Origin: Raffaelea ambrosiae
Lineage: Eukaryota > Ascomycota > Sordariomycetes > Ophiostomatales > Ophiostomataceae
Assembly: GCA_002778195.1 (NCBI GenBank)
Contig: PCDI01000005.1
Span: 2,495,954 to 2,559,953 of the forward strand
DNA length: 64,000 nucleotides
Direction of reading: 5' to 3'
The notes beneath the pieces are model-generated. The model ran no database searches. It was not told the DNA's origin and worked only from the letters and a program-made list of their open reading frames with translations. Shown here piece by piece: positions 1 through 10,400 of this stretch. Within the stretch, counting starts at the first letter, position 1, and each line of letters starts with the position of its first letter. The translations under genes and the position numbers were made by a program.

Positions 1-1198
1 AATCTTGGAACAGATGGATGTGTCTTATTTCGATGCATCAAGCTGCACTAACACAACACACACGGACTGCATCTCTGCCGTTCATCTGCGCAACAGATAC
101 TTTCTCCTGCAACTGTGGTCACAGTCCTGTCTGTCTTTGACTCTTGAGGGCCACACCACGAAATCCAATTATGCCGGATGGTCTCGAGTTAATATTGAAA
201 TCTTTAGTGGCGATAAGCAGCTCCGGCGTCGCACGAGAGGTGGTCAAGCCGGTCTGAGAGTACGGCTTCGAGTCCCGGATCCATCCTTAGCTGTAGAAAG
301 TCTCTCCCCCCCCGTCCCCCTCAAAAGAAAACACAAAAGCAAGGTTTCTTTTCTCGTTTGTGGTAGTTACCAAGTGTGTCTATATGGGGACTGGCTTTCA
401 AAGTATATATAGGCCGGAGAGACTGATGGGAAAACAATGCATTAGCATCCTATATAGTAAGTACATGGTTCGTAATTTCACAACAAGCGTTTCACCTCGA
501 CATGCCAGCGGCCGGGTCGCGGCAGTCCCGGAAGACAGATGGGGCCCCGTTTCTGGCAACCCTGCCACACTGGCTCGCCTTTGGTCTCAAAAGGGCGAGT
601 GGTCCAGACCGGAATCTGTCGAAACCCATGCTCGGCCCCGCCTGTAAGACACGGCACTTAGTTATATATGGAACATCGTAGTTGTGGACGACGTCTATAT
701 GCGCCCAAGTCCATGCTCGTGCACCCTCCAAACGAGGCGTTGCTTCGGCCTGCGAATTGGCCTGTTTTCAGCAACTTGTAGGGTGACACGCCGGTTTCCA
801 GCCAAGACCAAAGACTTGTGGACAGGGCAAACGCCTGTTTGTTATTCCTGCCGGCAACAGTTATTGGGGGTTCTTTTTTTCATCTTTCTCAATAGATATC
901 TCAAAGTGTCGGGCTGCTATCATCTGACTGTTCCAGCTATTGCCATGGTCGAGTCACAGCTCCTTTCTCACGGCCGGTAACGCCAGAGTTCCCATCACAA
1001 ACACCCGTGCCAGTCGTAAATCAAACAAAATACGTTTTAAAAAAAGGAAACCCCATTGAGCCATAGTTTTTGGTGCCTCGCCCTCTACTGGTAGGATACT
1101 CCCCCATGTTCTTTGTCTCTTGCCAAGTTCCCTAGATGACACGACGACCCAAGGCCAGTGTGTCGTCACTTTTTTTCATCCCCCCACCTCCCTGCGTC
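1..1198. other. No supportable gene
   Basis: Short open frames exist on both strands, but none has a recognisable domain or good splice context. A weak A-box/B-box-like pair near 230-285 was considered as a tRNA and rejected. The right part is the 3' flank of the minus-strand gene that ends at 1199. Confidence 0.5.
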
Positions 1199-1385
1199 TC
1201 ATCCGACCATCTCTCGCGGATGGAGGCTCGCCCGCAGGGGCTCCAGAAGCGCTTCCAGTCCCCGCCGCAGCGCCTCGTAGTCGGCGCCGCCCGCCTCCAG
1301 GAGACGCTGCATCGCATCGCTCGCGCCTTTGCTGGCCAGAATGGTCTGTGTGTTGTTCGCATCGGGCGTCTCGTTTGGCACAGAA

Positions 1386-1423
<38 letters not shown>

Positions 1424-2200
1424 GGCACCATCGCTGTTGTCGCCCATTTTGCCAACCTTGTCCTGGAAGGCCTGGAGGCGGGCCGCCGACCCGGCAAACA
1501 GGCTCATCGCCACCTGCTGGCCCCGTTTGTTGCCGCCGTAGAAAAACTTCCAGACGTGGTACATGTCCCAGAGATGGGCGGCGTGGGATTCCAGCGGAGC
1601 CAACGACGGCACCACGATGCCCCTGGCCTGGTAGTGGTGATGGTGGAGGGGGTCTGTCGCGAACCGCCGCCGTCGCAGGCTCGTGCGCAGCCACTGCAGC
1701 TCGCTCTTCCACATGGCGTGGGCGGCGTCCTCAAACTTCAGTTCGTGGTAGACGCACATGCGCGGGCATCGGATCGGCGCGGCAGGAGTAGCAGCAGCTG
1801 CTGCGGCGGCGGCTTCGGTCTGTTTCTTTGGACCGTCCTCTGTTTGTTCGGGATCATCCGCATCCTCTTCACCGCACGCCGGCTCTTTGGTCGTTTTAGC
1901 AGCGTGCTCCTGTTGTTCGCTCCCGGGACCACGGCTCTCTTCGGTGCTGGTGTTGATTGTCTCGCCGCTGTCTTCGCTGGCCTGGGAGTCGGCGTCGTCG
2001 GAGCACTCGCTTGCACGGTCACACTTGCCGCCACTCTGGGAAGAGCTGTCGGTCTCGTCGGCCAGAGGGAGGACATGGACGGTACAGCTGCTGCTGAGCG
2101 GATCCACGAGTCTGTGGATGCATGCCTTCAGCATGCCCTGGTCAGATTCCCGGATGGGACAACCACACCTCCACGTGGTGTAGTACTGGACGACACACAT
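1199..2200 (-). CDS. Hypothetical protein with polyglutamine tract
   Basis: A 333-residue intronless frame opens with ATG at 2200 and ends with TGA at 1199. The N-terminus has a Cys-rich start (CVVQYYTTWRCGCP), a pattern I associate with uncharacterised fungal proteins, followed by an acidic, Ser/Glu-rich disordered stretch to about residue 125 and an eight-Ala run near residue 130. A more ordered part follows (about 145-235; RCPRMCVYHELKFEDAAHAMWKSE..., then WDMYHVWKFFYGGNKRG), so residues 145-235 and the C-terminal segment after the glutamines look folded. Eleven consecutive CAG codons encode Gln11 near residue 265. I do not recognise the family. Function is unknown; the order, composition and sustained frame support a real gene, but introns cannot be excluded. 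Confidence 0.7.
1388..1420. repeat. CTG/CAG trinucleotide microsatellite
   Basis: Eleven uninterrupted CTG units on the plus strand read as CAG on the coding strand and give Gln11 in the gene 1199-2200. No synonymous CAA interrupts it, so the tract should be length-variable between strains. Confidence 0.95.
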
Positions 2201-2730
2201 GGCTGCTAAATGCTGTCTGGCAGATCATAGGCAGATCAGAACAAGGTCGGTGCCTGTCTCAGATGGCCGCCACAAGTGGTTGTCAAGCAGTGGTGTGCGA
2301 GGTGAAGACGGGACCACGAGCAGGAATAGGGGAGGAAAAGGAGATTTCACTTCTTCACTCCATATATTCCACTGTGTATATTTCCAACGCGGTCACTGTT
2401 TTTTTTTTGCTTTTGGGAAAGCGCGGGCTTCGGTGAGTTGGGAAGGAGCACGCAACGGTTTGTGTCACCTTGTTCGCCATGTTCCCGTTTAGGAAGGAAC
2501 GCCAAGAGACCTGCCCAGTCACCAGATTGAAATCATGAATAATAAAGAATCTTGAGCTACGTAACCTTTTGTCTTGATACAGGCAACATACAACCCCCCC
2601 AGGATTCCATTCGGGAGAGGGAGGAGGGGGTACAAAACTGCAAGACACGAAAAGAGAGCATTCAATATTACCACTGCGTCAACACGGTATCAAACACATA
2701 TATTAGAAAAAAAGGGGGGGGGATAAAAAT
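2201..2730. other. Intergenic: promoter side of 1199-2200 gene
   Basis: This space separates two minus-strand genes. It holds homopolymer runs (T9 near 2400, an A/G-rich run near 2708-2730) and no supportable gene. Confidence 0.5.
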
Positions 2731-3267
2731 TTACGTCTTTTTTATTTTTTTTCTCAGTAAGTGCTTCCTGTGGTTTTGTGGTTGTTCGTCACTTTTTGAT
2801 ATCTCCACCCGTATGCTTTCGTGGAGGACGACGATTTTTTCATGCTCGAATTTGAAGCCGGCCACAGAGCCGAAATCCTCGATGATATGATGGAGCTTTC
2901 CCGACATTTTCATACGCTCGACCACTAGTTCGACTGGAGCACCAGACATGTCTTTTTCCGTTTCCTGCTCTTCTATCTTCTGCGTGACGATTGCCCGGAA
3001 TAAGTCTACCACATCATCAAGGACTGCTTCGTTGAGAGATTGAGAAGATGCCACGACGAGCCGGACCACTTCGCACTGGTAGCCTCTCTCGACGCCGTCT
3101 AGTGAGGATAGAGAGTCATTGTCGTTTGGCGACATGTTTTGGCCTAGCTTATGCCATACTGCTTTCACCTTCTTCTCCGTGTCTGTGTATGCTGCGATCC
3201 CATAATGTTCTTTGAGATCTTGATCCTTATTCTCTGGTGATGCCGGCTCGACGTGGATGGACGACAT
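2731..3267 (-). CDS. Hypothetical protein, 178 residues
   Basis: The frame starts with ATG at 3267 and stops at 2731, with no intron needed. The product is charged and predicted mostly helical: the middle (about 65-105) reads CEVVRLVVASSQSLNEAVLDD and then VDLFRAIVTQKIEEQE, and the end is strongly basic (HRKHLLRKKIKKT). No signal peptide, membrane segment or known catalytic motif is visible. I do not recognise the family. It lies in a minus-strand series with the genes at 1199 and 3929. It could be a lineage-specific gene or the remaining part of a longer gene whose upstream exon I cannot place. Confidence 0.5.
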   Translation of the reverse strand: MSSIHVEPASPENKDQDLKEHYGIAAYTDTEKKVKAVWHKLGQNMSPNDNDSLSSLDGVERGYQCEVVRLVVASSQSLNEAVLDDVVDLFRAIVTQKIEEQETEKDMSGAPVELVVERMKMSGKLHHIIEDFGSVAGFKFEHEKIVVLHESIRVEISKSDEQPQNHRKHLLRKKIKKT

Positions 3268-3928
3268 GATCTCTGGGGCGTTGTGACTTGGCTGTGTGTA
3301 GTCAAATTGTTGGCTAGACTTGTTGAGGATCGAATATGCCGATGCGGCCGAGAGGAATGTCCGCGTGTATCATCCCTTTTGTATGTCCCGGGCTTTGTAC
3401 TCGACTCGAAAGAAGAGGCCAGCAACGTGTTTGAACAACGTGTTTGAGAACATGACCGCCAAAAACAATGCGTGCTGTTCTGCGGGTTGTTCAAAAAGGC
3501 TGGTTTCTGCACGTGCGCGGACGTTTCTTTCCCTGCTTCTAGGACATCGAACAAAGACATGTTCTGCTCCAAGAAACAACCCAGCCGAAGGCAACTTGTT
3601 CGCGTGTTGGTCTTCCCATTCCTCGTTCTTTCTTCCTCTCTTTTCTATTTTTTTTTCACTGTTTTGATCTATTTTTTCTTTTACTTTTCTTTTTCTTTTT
3701 CTTTTCTTTTCTTTTCTTTTCTTTTTCTTCTCTCTTTGTTTCTTTGGCTTGCATTTTGTGCGAGCTCGGCGTTCAGACAGCTTTTGGACAGTCTTGGAAA
3801 TCGGTGTCTTGTCTGCAAAGTTGCTGCTACCATTTCTGTCTATTGTCTCGTGTCTGCCCTATCATCCGCGAAACGCTTGCTTTGACCCTCCAGGACTCGT
3901 TCGGATCACCCTGCCCGTGACCGGTCTC
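3268..3928. other. Intergenic, with CTTTT-rich low-complexity tract
   Basis: No gene is supported. Between about 3650 and 3735 the plus strand is almost pure T/C with an irregular TTTTC pentamer period. This is the promoter side of the 178-residue gene and the 3' side of the gene ending at 3929. Confidence 0.6.
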
Positions 3929-4810
3929 CTATACTTCTACCCAGTCTGACATTGTGTTCTCAGAATGCAGCATCTCGGCAAACGTCTTGTTGAGCTGGGG
4001 AATGTCGCGCTGGATCCAGCGCACAGACAAGGCCGGGTGCCACAGGCCCGAGTCCTGGGCCTTCTTCATGGCATTCTTGACCATCGCATCCACCTTGCCC
4101 TCAATGCTGGTTTCCGCGCCGCCCGTGTAAGCATCCGGCGCCCATTCTCCAGCACCAGGCAGAATCAGATCCTGCTTGGTATACCAGATCTCCTCGCAGC
4201 AAAGATCGATCAAATTTTCGCCGACACGGTGGCTGTATCCGCTCGGCGCACCGAGGCTCGCACCGAGGCTCGCACCGAGGCTCGGGGGCCGCGGTCCGGT
4301 GCTCAGGATCGACGACTTGTATTCAAAGGCTTGGACGTAGCAGTAGGAAAGGTGGTGACACATGGTCATGTGGATGGTGTAGGCAAACTGGCGGGGGCTC
4401 TGCACCGGGTGCTGCTCGCCAAAGTGGATGCCATACCGGATGCTCTTTTCCATCACAAAGTTGTTGACTTCCGTGTCGACCAGCTCTTGGACGACGGGCA
4501 AGGCCCGCGCGATGGACATGTTGGTCTTGTTTTGTCGTTCGACGCGCATGCGTTTGCGAATGTCCATGCTGAGGCCTTTGAGGAAATTTCCAATGGCCAC
4601 TTTCGCATACCGGAGAGAATTGAGGTACACGATGACGTGGCTCGCTTCGTCTTTGTTGGTCTCCTTCGTCGTGTCTCTGGCCGCGACTCTCCTGTACGTG
4701 CTGGTATCGACCTCCTGTACGCCGACGCATGGCTCCATGTCTCCGTCCAGAGATACGCTGATGCTGTAGAAGAACCGTGGTCTTTGGTCAGCGATGTGCA
4801 GGGGACCCAT
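3929..4810 (-). CDS. Hypothetical protein, 293 residues, member of divergent tandem pair
   Basis: The frame runs from ATG at 4810 to TAG at 3929 without introns. It starts with a beta-like segment (RFFYSISVSLDGDMEPCVGV), passes through a helical basic stretch (RKRMRVERQ) and a segment SIARALPVVQELVDTEVNNF, then QFAYTIHMTMCHHLSYCYVQ near residues 140-160. A short tandem SLGA repeat interrupts it near 178-192. The C-terminal third is helical and ends in MSDWVEV. No signal peptide or membrane segment is evident. Its segment order resembles the next gene upstream (5180-6538), including a shared Q-aromatic-x-Y...C...V..F pattern, suggesting ancient tandem duplication. Function is unknown and the family is not one I can name. 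Confidence 0.6.
   Translation of the reverse strand: MGPLHIADQRPRFFYSISVSLDGDMEPCVGVQEVDTSTYRRVAARDTTKETNKDEASHVIVYLNSLRYAKVAIGNFLKGLSMDIRKRMRVERQNKTNMSIARALPVVQELVDTEVNNFVMEKSIRYGIHFGEQHPVQSPRQFAYTIHMTMCHHLSYCYVQAFEYKSSILSTGPRPPSLGASLGASLGAPSGYSHRVGENLIDLCCEEIWYTKQDLILPGAGEWAPDAYTGGAETSIEGKVDAMVKNAMKKAQDSGLWHPALSVRWIQRDIPQLNKTFAEMLHSENTMSDWVEV
4248..4283. repeat. 12-bp coding minisatellite, three copies
   Basis: The unit GCACCGAGGCTC occurs three times head to tail. On the coding (minus) strand each unit adds Ser-Leu-Gly-Ala in frame, so the array changes protein length without breaking the gene at 3929-4810. Confidence 0.9.
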
Positions 4811-5179
4811 GATGTATCAATGGGGTGCGGAGGCTTCGGGGGGGTTGGAGAAATGGAGAAGAAGAATTGCCTTGGGATGGGACGAAGGTCTACGCTACTC
4901 GAGCATGAGGAGGCACGAGAAAGGGGTGTGAGAAGGGACGATTGATGGACACTCTTGCTTTATACCCACCTTGTACAGTATTTCTTCATTTTCAGGGCTC
5001 TGTTCTATGGGGTGTTTGTGGAGGGAATAAAGAGGTGTCTTTCCTATGACGCTGTTTTGTCCGACTGTGAGAAAGCGAATGGATCGAACACTGAATGTCT
5101 GAATGAAAATTCAACATGAGAAACAAACACACAAAGAAACAAAAAAGGCATTTCCATTTCTTTCATGCCGGAGAGGTGC
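4811..5179. other. Intergenic, promoter side of 3929-4810 gene
   Basis: About 370 bases between two minus-strand genes. I see no gene or recognisable site here. Confidence 0.5.
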
Positions 5180-6538
5180 TCACACCAGCTCAAAGCCTTC
5201 ACTGCACACACTGCCGAGGTCGCATTCCAGCTCGTCCGCACCCGAGCCTGAACTGTCGGTGTCCGACGCCCACTCGGCACTGGCTTCTTCTGCTTCTTTC
5301 TCTTCTGTCTTCTTGGCCGAGCTTCTTTGTTGCGTTCCTCCCGTGTCTCGGACCACCACGCCCTTCTCCTTGTTCACCACGACATCCTCCCCCAGCCCCA
5401 GACTCTGCCTGTCGTCTTGCATGACATCCGCAAAAGGGGACCGGCACGGCCTCGACTGGGGGAGGAACACGCAGAGGGCGAGAACCACCACGGCCAAGGT
5501 TCTCTCGTGCGCACGCAAGGGGAAGCCCAGCAGGGTGCCGGCAAGGGCGTACACGGCCACGATCTGGCTGGTGACCACTTCCGCGCGCCCGCAAAACTTC
5601 TGCGTCTGGATGTGCCGGAACTTGGCCCGCATGGCCGCCACCAGCTGGTCGGCCACGTACTCGCTGCCCCGGTCGGCGACGGCCGGGTCCCGGAGGGTGC
5701 AGTCCGCGACCGTCTTGGCAAACTCGCGGCAGTAGGGACACGGCGGGTTGGTCCCGTAGCGGAAGCCCTGCACGCGCGGGCGCCCGTCGCCGGTGCGCCA
5801 AATGGTGCCAAAGGTCTGGAGGTGGGCGGGCAGGGTGGAAAAGTCGAAGACGCCCGACCGGTCGTGCTTCAGGGTGCCGGCCGCAAAGACGAGCACGCGG
5901 TACTGGATGTGCGCGTCACAAAAGGCCAGCCGCCAGTCGTATCGATACTGGTTGGGGCCGCTGTGGCCGTCGAGGTGGAAGGTTGTGAGAGCGCCAGCAG
6001 CAGCAGCAGCAGCAGCATCCGACCTCGCCGTAGCCGGGCCCTGGACGAGATAGACCACGCCCAGATTCTGGTAGAGGTTGCTGATGAGTGTGTCGATGGC
6101 CAGGTCCACCGCCTTTGCCATGCGGTCCGTCCAGGTGTCTTCCGCCTCGTGGTCCGGCTCGAACTCCTGCATGATCCTCATTTCGTTTCCGATAGCCTTG
6201 GCGAGTTCGCGTTCCACAATCCGACAAAGGGTGTTCTTCATTTTCGAGGCGACCACTTTCCGCTCCACGACGGTCCGATGGCCCTTTGTGGCGGCAGCCC
6301 CTCTGAGACGTCGCTTGCGGGCCGCTGCTTTGGTCGAACTCTTTTGCCGAGCACCACCACCGTCTGCCGACGGCAGGCGATGTCGTTGTATGCTGACCTT
6401 GGGTGCCACTGCATGGTGGCCGTCCTCGGGCACGTCCACGCGGACAACATACCGATACAGAGCTTCCTGGTATGCCATGGTTTGGGATCGATGTCTTGGT
6501 ACTTTTTGTTGTCTTTTGCAACCAAAAGATGCTGCCAT
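5180..6538 (-). CDS. Hypothetical protein, up to 452 residues, with possible C-terminal membrane segments
   Basis: The frame opens at ATG 6538. A second in-frame ATG at 6478 (residue 21, context AACCATGGC) is the better start and aligns with the start of the neighbour at 3929-4810. Order: a beta-like N-terminus (YRYVVRVDVPEDG), a basic linker (AARKRRLRGAAATKG), a helical segment with DRMAKAVDLAIDTLISNL, an eight-Ala run, QYRYDWRLAFCDAHIQYRVLVF near 202-223, a CPYC motif, two hydrophobic stretches (about 333-375) and an acidic Ser/Glu tail. The hydrophobic stretches may be membrane helices. Function is unknown. The segment-by-segment resemblance to the adjacent gene is by eye only. Confidence 0.6.
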   Translation of the reverse strand: MAASFGCKRQQKVPRHRSQTMAYQEALYRYVVRVDVPEDGHHAVAPKVSIQRHRLPSADGGGARQKSSTKAAARKRRLRGAAATKGHRTVVERKVVASKMKNTLCRIVERELAKAIGNEMRIMQEFEPDHEAEDTWTDRMAKAVDLAIDTLISNLYQNLGVVYLVQGPATARSDAAAAAAAGALTTFHLDGHSGPNQYRYDWRLAFCDAHIQYRVLVFAAGTLKHDRSGVFDFSTLPAHLQTFGTIWRTGDGRPRVQGFRYGTNPPCPYCREFAKTVADCTLRDPAVADRGSEYVADQLVAAMRAKFRHIQTQKFCGRAEVVTSQIVAVYALAGTLLGFPLRAHERTLAVVVLALCVFLPQSRPCRSPFADVMQDDRQSLGLGEDVVVNKEKGVVVRDTGGTQQRSSAKKTEEKEAEEASAEWASDTDSSGSGADELECDLGSVCSEGFELV

Positions 6539-7474
6539 GTAGAACAGTTCTCGTCGATTTCAGGCCGAAGGAGCGTTGCTATTAAAATGCATGTCGAGGC
6601 AAAGCCTGGTCCTGCTCACAGCAAGAATGCGCGGGTCATTCGACCATGACAAGGGTTGTATTGAAGACCTGTTCAGAGAGCTGAAAGACAGACTGATTCG
6701 ATTTTTGGAAGTCCTCGCCTTGTAAGAATTGGCATAGTACAAAGATGTGCGGGTACTTCGTGAACAGGCCGTATGAAATCAAGGACGTGCGAAATCAAAG
6801 AAATGTGGCTTTTCTTTCAGTAGCTGATTGTCTGTGACTCCTGGATGTAGGCGACTTAGAACATGGGTATCAACAAAGCCCGTTTCAAAGACATCACTAT
6901 TACAAAGGCTGCTGGAAAGAGGTGACCTTTCAACAAACACTTCAAATTTCCTTTGTTCCAGTGCCACCTATTCCGTTTTGCTGTTTACTGTTTTCTGTTT
7001 TTCTGTTTTTTGCTCTTTCTTTCTTCTTTCTCCTTTTTGGTCTTTGTTTTCTGCTTTCACAGCTCCCATCCCCTTCCTCTTAATGTGCATACCTCCCTCC
7101 CGTCTGCACAGACTCCTACGGTATGTCTTTGTACCCTCACCCCCGCGCCGACGTCCACTGCTCCAGGTCTGCACTGACTGGCCGAGTACAGGTGACAGCG
7201 TGTACTCAGTGCTGGCCCTTTTTGGTTTAGATCATTGGCAGCTCGCTGTCGAGGAACGCCGTGTAAGTGAAGAACACCTGCGTGTGACTACTCGGAATAA
7301 GCACAAGAGAAATCAGGCAATCAGTCAATACCGTTCTTTACCAAGCAGTACCTTTCCTGGCCGTGATGCAAGCTACTGTTGTATCTAAAATGAACATGCA
7401 TACAAACAAAAGCAATGACAAAGAGACCAAGCAGCCCAAGAAGCAACCAACAGTACCATCATCTTCTTCTTCCC
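6539..7474. other. Intergenic, promoter side of 5180-6538 gene
   Basis: No supportable gene. A T/C-rich tract on the plus strand spans about 6965-7085. Confidence 0.5.
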
Positions 7475-10400
7475 TCATGTTCTCCACCCCCAATCCCGTA
7501 CATATTCTCGCTGGGTGTATCCTACACGTGCCTGCAGGCCCAGCCCAACATTCTCTCCGCCACCCCAGCCACCCGTCCGTACCGCATTGATCCCAAAGCG
7601 CTCTGGCCCTTCCTCGCCGCCTCCTCCGCCCAGTCCTCGCCGCGTCCGCCGCCGCGGCTGTTCCCAGCCCAGCGTGAATCCAGCCGTCACATGCAGGCCG
7701 TCCCGGAAGGCTGTCTTCAGCTCCTCGGTCGTTTGCCACTCGGGTCCACGGCCCAAAAAGCCAAAAAGATTGCCATCGGCTAGCAGGGCGGCCACACTGG
7801 CGATGCTCGTGGGCGCCCGGGGGAGGACCCCTCCGGGGGCGGCCGTCCGCGACGATGCCAACCACCCGCACACGGAAAAGACCAGAACTGCCCCCAGCAG
7901 AGCCTGCAACGTCCGCGTTATGAGCGTGTCCTGCAGCAGACGGCGCCTGCCGGCGGCGACGCTCGTCAGATGGGCGGTGTAGCTGTGTGCCGTAGCGTTG
8001 CCCAAAATGTCTCCGCTGGTGTCGACGGGGAACAGGTCGGCGGTCCGCGACGATTCCGTGGTGGGCTGGCGGCCGGCGGCGCTGAGGACTTGAGCCCGGA
8101 GAAGGCCGTGCTGTCGGACAATCGCCTGAGCGACAGGGTCGCTCGTAGCCGTGGCCATGTTGGAAGACGCCATGCCCAGCTCAGAGACCGGGATGGCTGC
8201 CCGTGACGATACAAGAGACCCAAAGAAGGCGTCGAGCAGATGTGGGCTGGTGGTGACATTGGCTAGGTTTGCGTAGTCAAGGCTGGTGCTCAGAGCGGCA
8301 TCTGACACGCGGGCGGTAGACTCGATGGGCTGCGGGGGTGCGTGTGGGCTGATGGTGAGGGCCGAGCCGAAGAACGTGGTTCTGGTGTCGACCTGCTGCA
8401 TGGACTCGTTGCAGGCCATGCCGGTGATGGTCCGTACGGCGGCCTGGTTGGTGTTGGCGCCGCTCAGCTGGCCCCAAGCGTAGACCCAGTGGGGAATGGC
8501 CGACCCGTCGGCCGCCGTGAGAGGCCGGTAGGCTCCGAGGCCAAAAAAGGCGTTGGGATCAATCGTGGTTGAATTTGTTGCAAACGATGTCGCATTTGAA
8601 GACCCGTTTGTGTCAGCAGCCGGAGACTGCGCCGTTCCCAACACCAGCGTGCTGGACAGGACCTCGGTGTTGCCCAGGCTGGGCTCCCCTGGGAGGTTGA
8701 TACGGAGCGGATTGACAAGGCTGCCGATCCGGTAGTTTGTTGTGAGGTTGACGTCGACGTCGGCCTGCGGGAACAGTCGGCAGGCCATGGCAGATCGCAC
8801 TGCCGGGACGATCGCCTTGATCACGAGGTCGTCGGTCTCGTTGATGCCAATGAGGGGAACCGCGAGGAGACGCGGGAAGGCCAAATCGTGGAAAGTAAAT
8901 GCAGGGTCCGACAGATTGGCATTGAGCACGAGTGAGGCCAGCATTGTACCCTCGGCGGCATTGGTGCTGGCTGAGCTGGCTGGTGGGCTCGTCGAGTTGG
9001 AGAAGACGTCCTGCGCCGCGAGCTGCACCCAAGACGAGGCTGGGATGGTCACGGCCGAAAACAGCGTGGCCGAGAAGATGGGCAGCAGGACGGCCAGAGA
9101 CACAGCCGCGGATGCGCCCAGAGCGGACCAGTTCCGCTGCTTGGCCGCCTCCAAGACGGCCATGCCGGCGGTCTTGTCGAGTAGGCTCTTGCTGATGCTC
9201 GCAAACGATGCGCCGTTCTTCCGGGCCAGGTCCATAAAGGGAGCCAAGGCACGGACGTGGAAGTCGGTCGCAACAAACAGAAGCGCCACCGCGGCCATCA
9301 CCAGAGCCGGTATCATCGTCCACAGGAAATGGGTGTAGCCACCCGGGCTCACGGTGGCAAAGCCGCCAGTGCTTTCCGAAACACGCAGCGTCACCTCCAG
9401 GGCGGCAATCAGTCCGGCCACAAAAAGGTAGATCACGACGCGGTGTGCCGGGTGCAGGCCAAAGGCGTAGGGCCACTTCTTGGCCGGCTCGGCCCGGTCG
9501 GCCGCATTGTTTGAAGCACTGTTGCCACCAAACAGCCGGAAGTAGCCCCGGCTCGACTCGGCCGAGCCGCGGTCGTAGGCCTCGACGCCGGTGTAGTAGT
9601 ACGACGAGTTGAGGCGGTCGCGGAGCGTGTTCTGGTCGGCGCCTCCAGTGCCACGGAGTGTCTGCAGCAGCGTTTGGCTGTGGGAGAGAATGGCGGCCAC
9701 GTCGAGAATGCTGTGCGGATCCCGGGGCAAGAGGCCTTTGCCGGGTATCGTGCATATGACCACCATGCTCAGCAGAAGGACGATGGCCAGGAGCACGACA
9801 ACAATCTGCACAGCGACGGTGCCGACAATCAGCCGGTCACCACCAATGACGGCCGCACATGTCGTCCGGATCGAGTCCGGCGCCATGAGCCCCTGCCGCG
9901 CCACAATGGCCGTGTACTGCTGGAAGTAGGCGTTGGAGAGATTTTGCAGCGTGCCGGCATCCAAGAAGGCAGACGGCGACAATGTCCCGTTGCTCGGCCC
10001 AGCATTGTTGCTGGCCATCAGGCCAAATGCCAGATACATGGGCGGGTCCACATTGACGCTGTTCGACGCAAAATAGGGTGTATCGGTGTCGGCGATGCTG
10101 GCGGCGAACGGGCCCGAGTGTGAATCGAAAAACGCTTGTGCAATGTCCCATGGCTGGACATTGGCGAGAGCGTGAGGCTCCGGCGCCGTGCTTGTTGAGA
10201 CGCTGATGACAAAGGTGTCGTTCATCACCACGTTCACCTGGCTGATGGAGTACACCGGCTTGCAGATGAGCTGCTGGGACTCGGCGATGGACCCCGTGAG
10301 GGCAGCCTGGATGCCGTTCTGGTTGGCGTTCTGGTTGGCGATCTGGTTGGCCTGTTGGCCAATGTTGGCAGTCCCCAAAAAGACAACAATCCTCTGCAAG

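Noticed and set aside
225..290. tRNA-like A-box (TGGTCAAGCCGG) and B-box-like (CTTCGAGTCCC) pair
   Set aside because: The boxes are only about 13 bases apart, too close for a tRNA, and the T-stem would have at least two mismatches.
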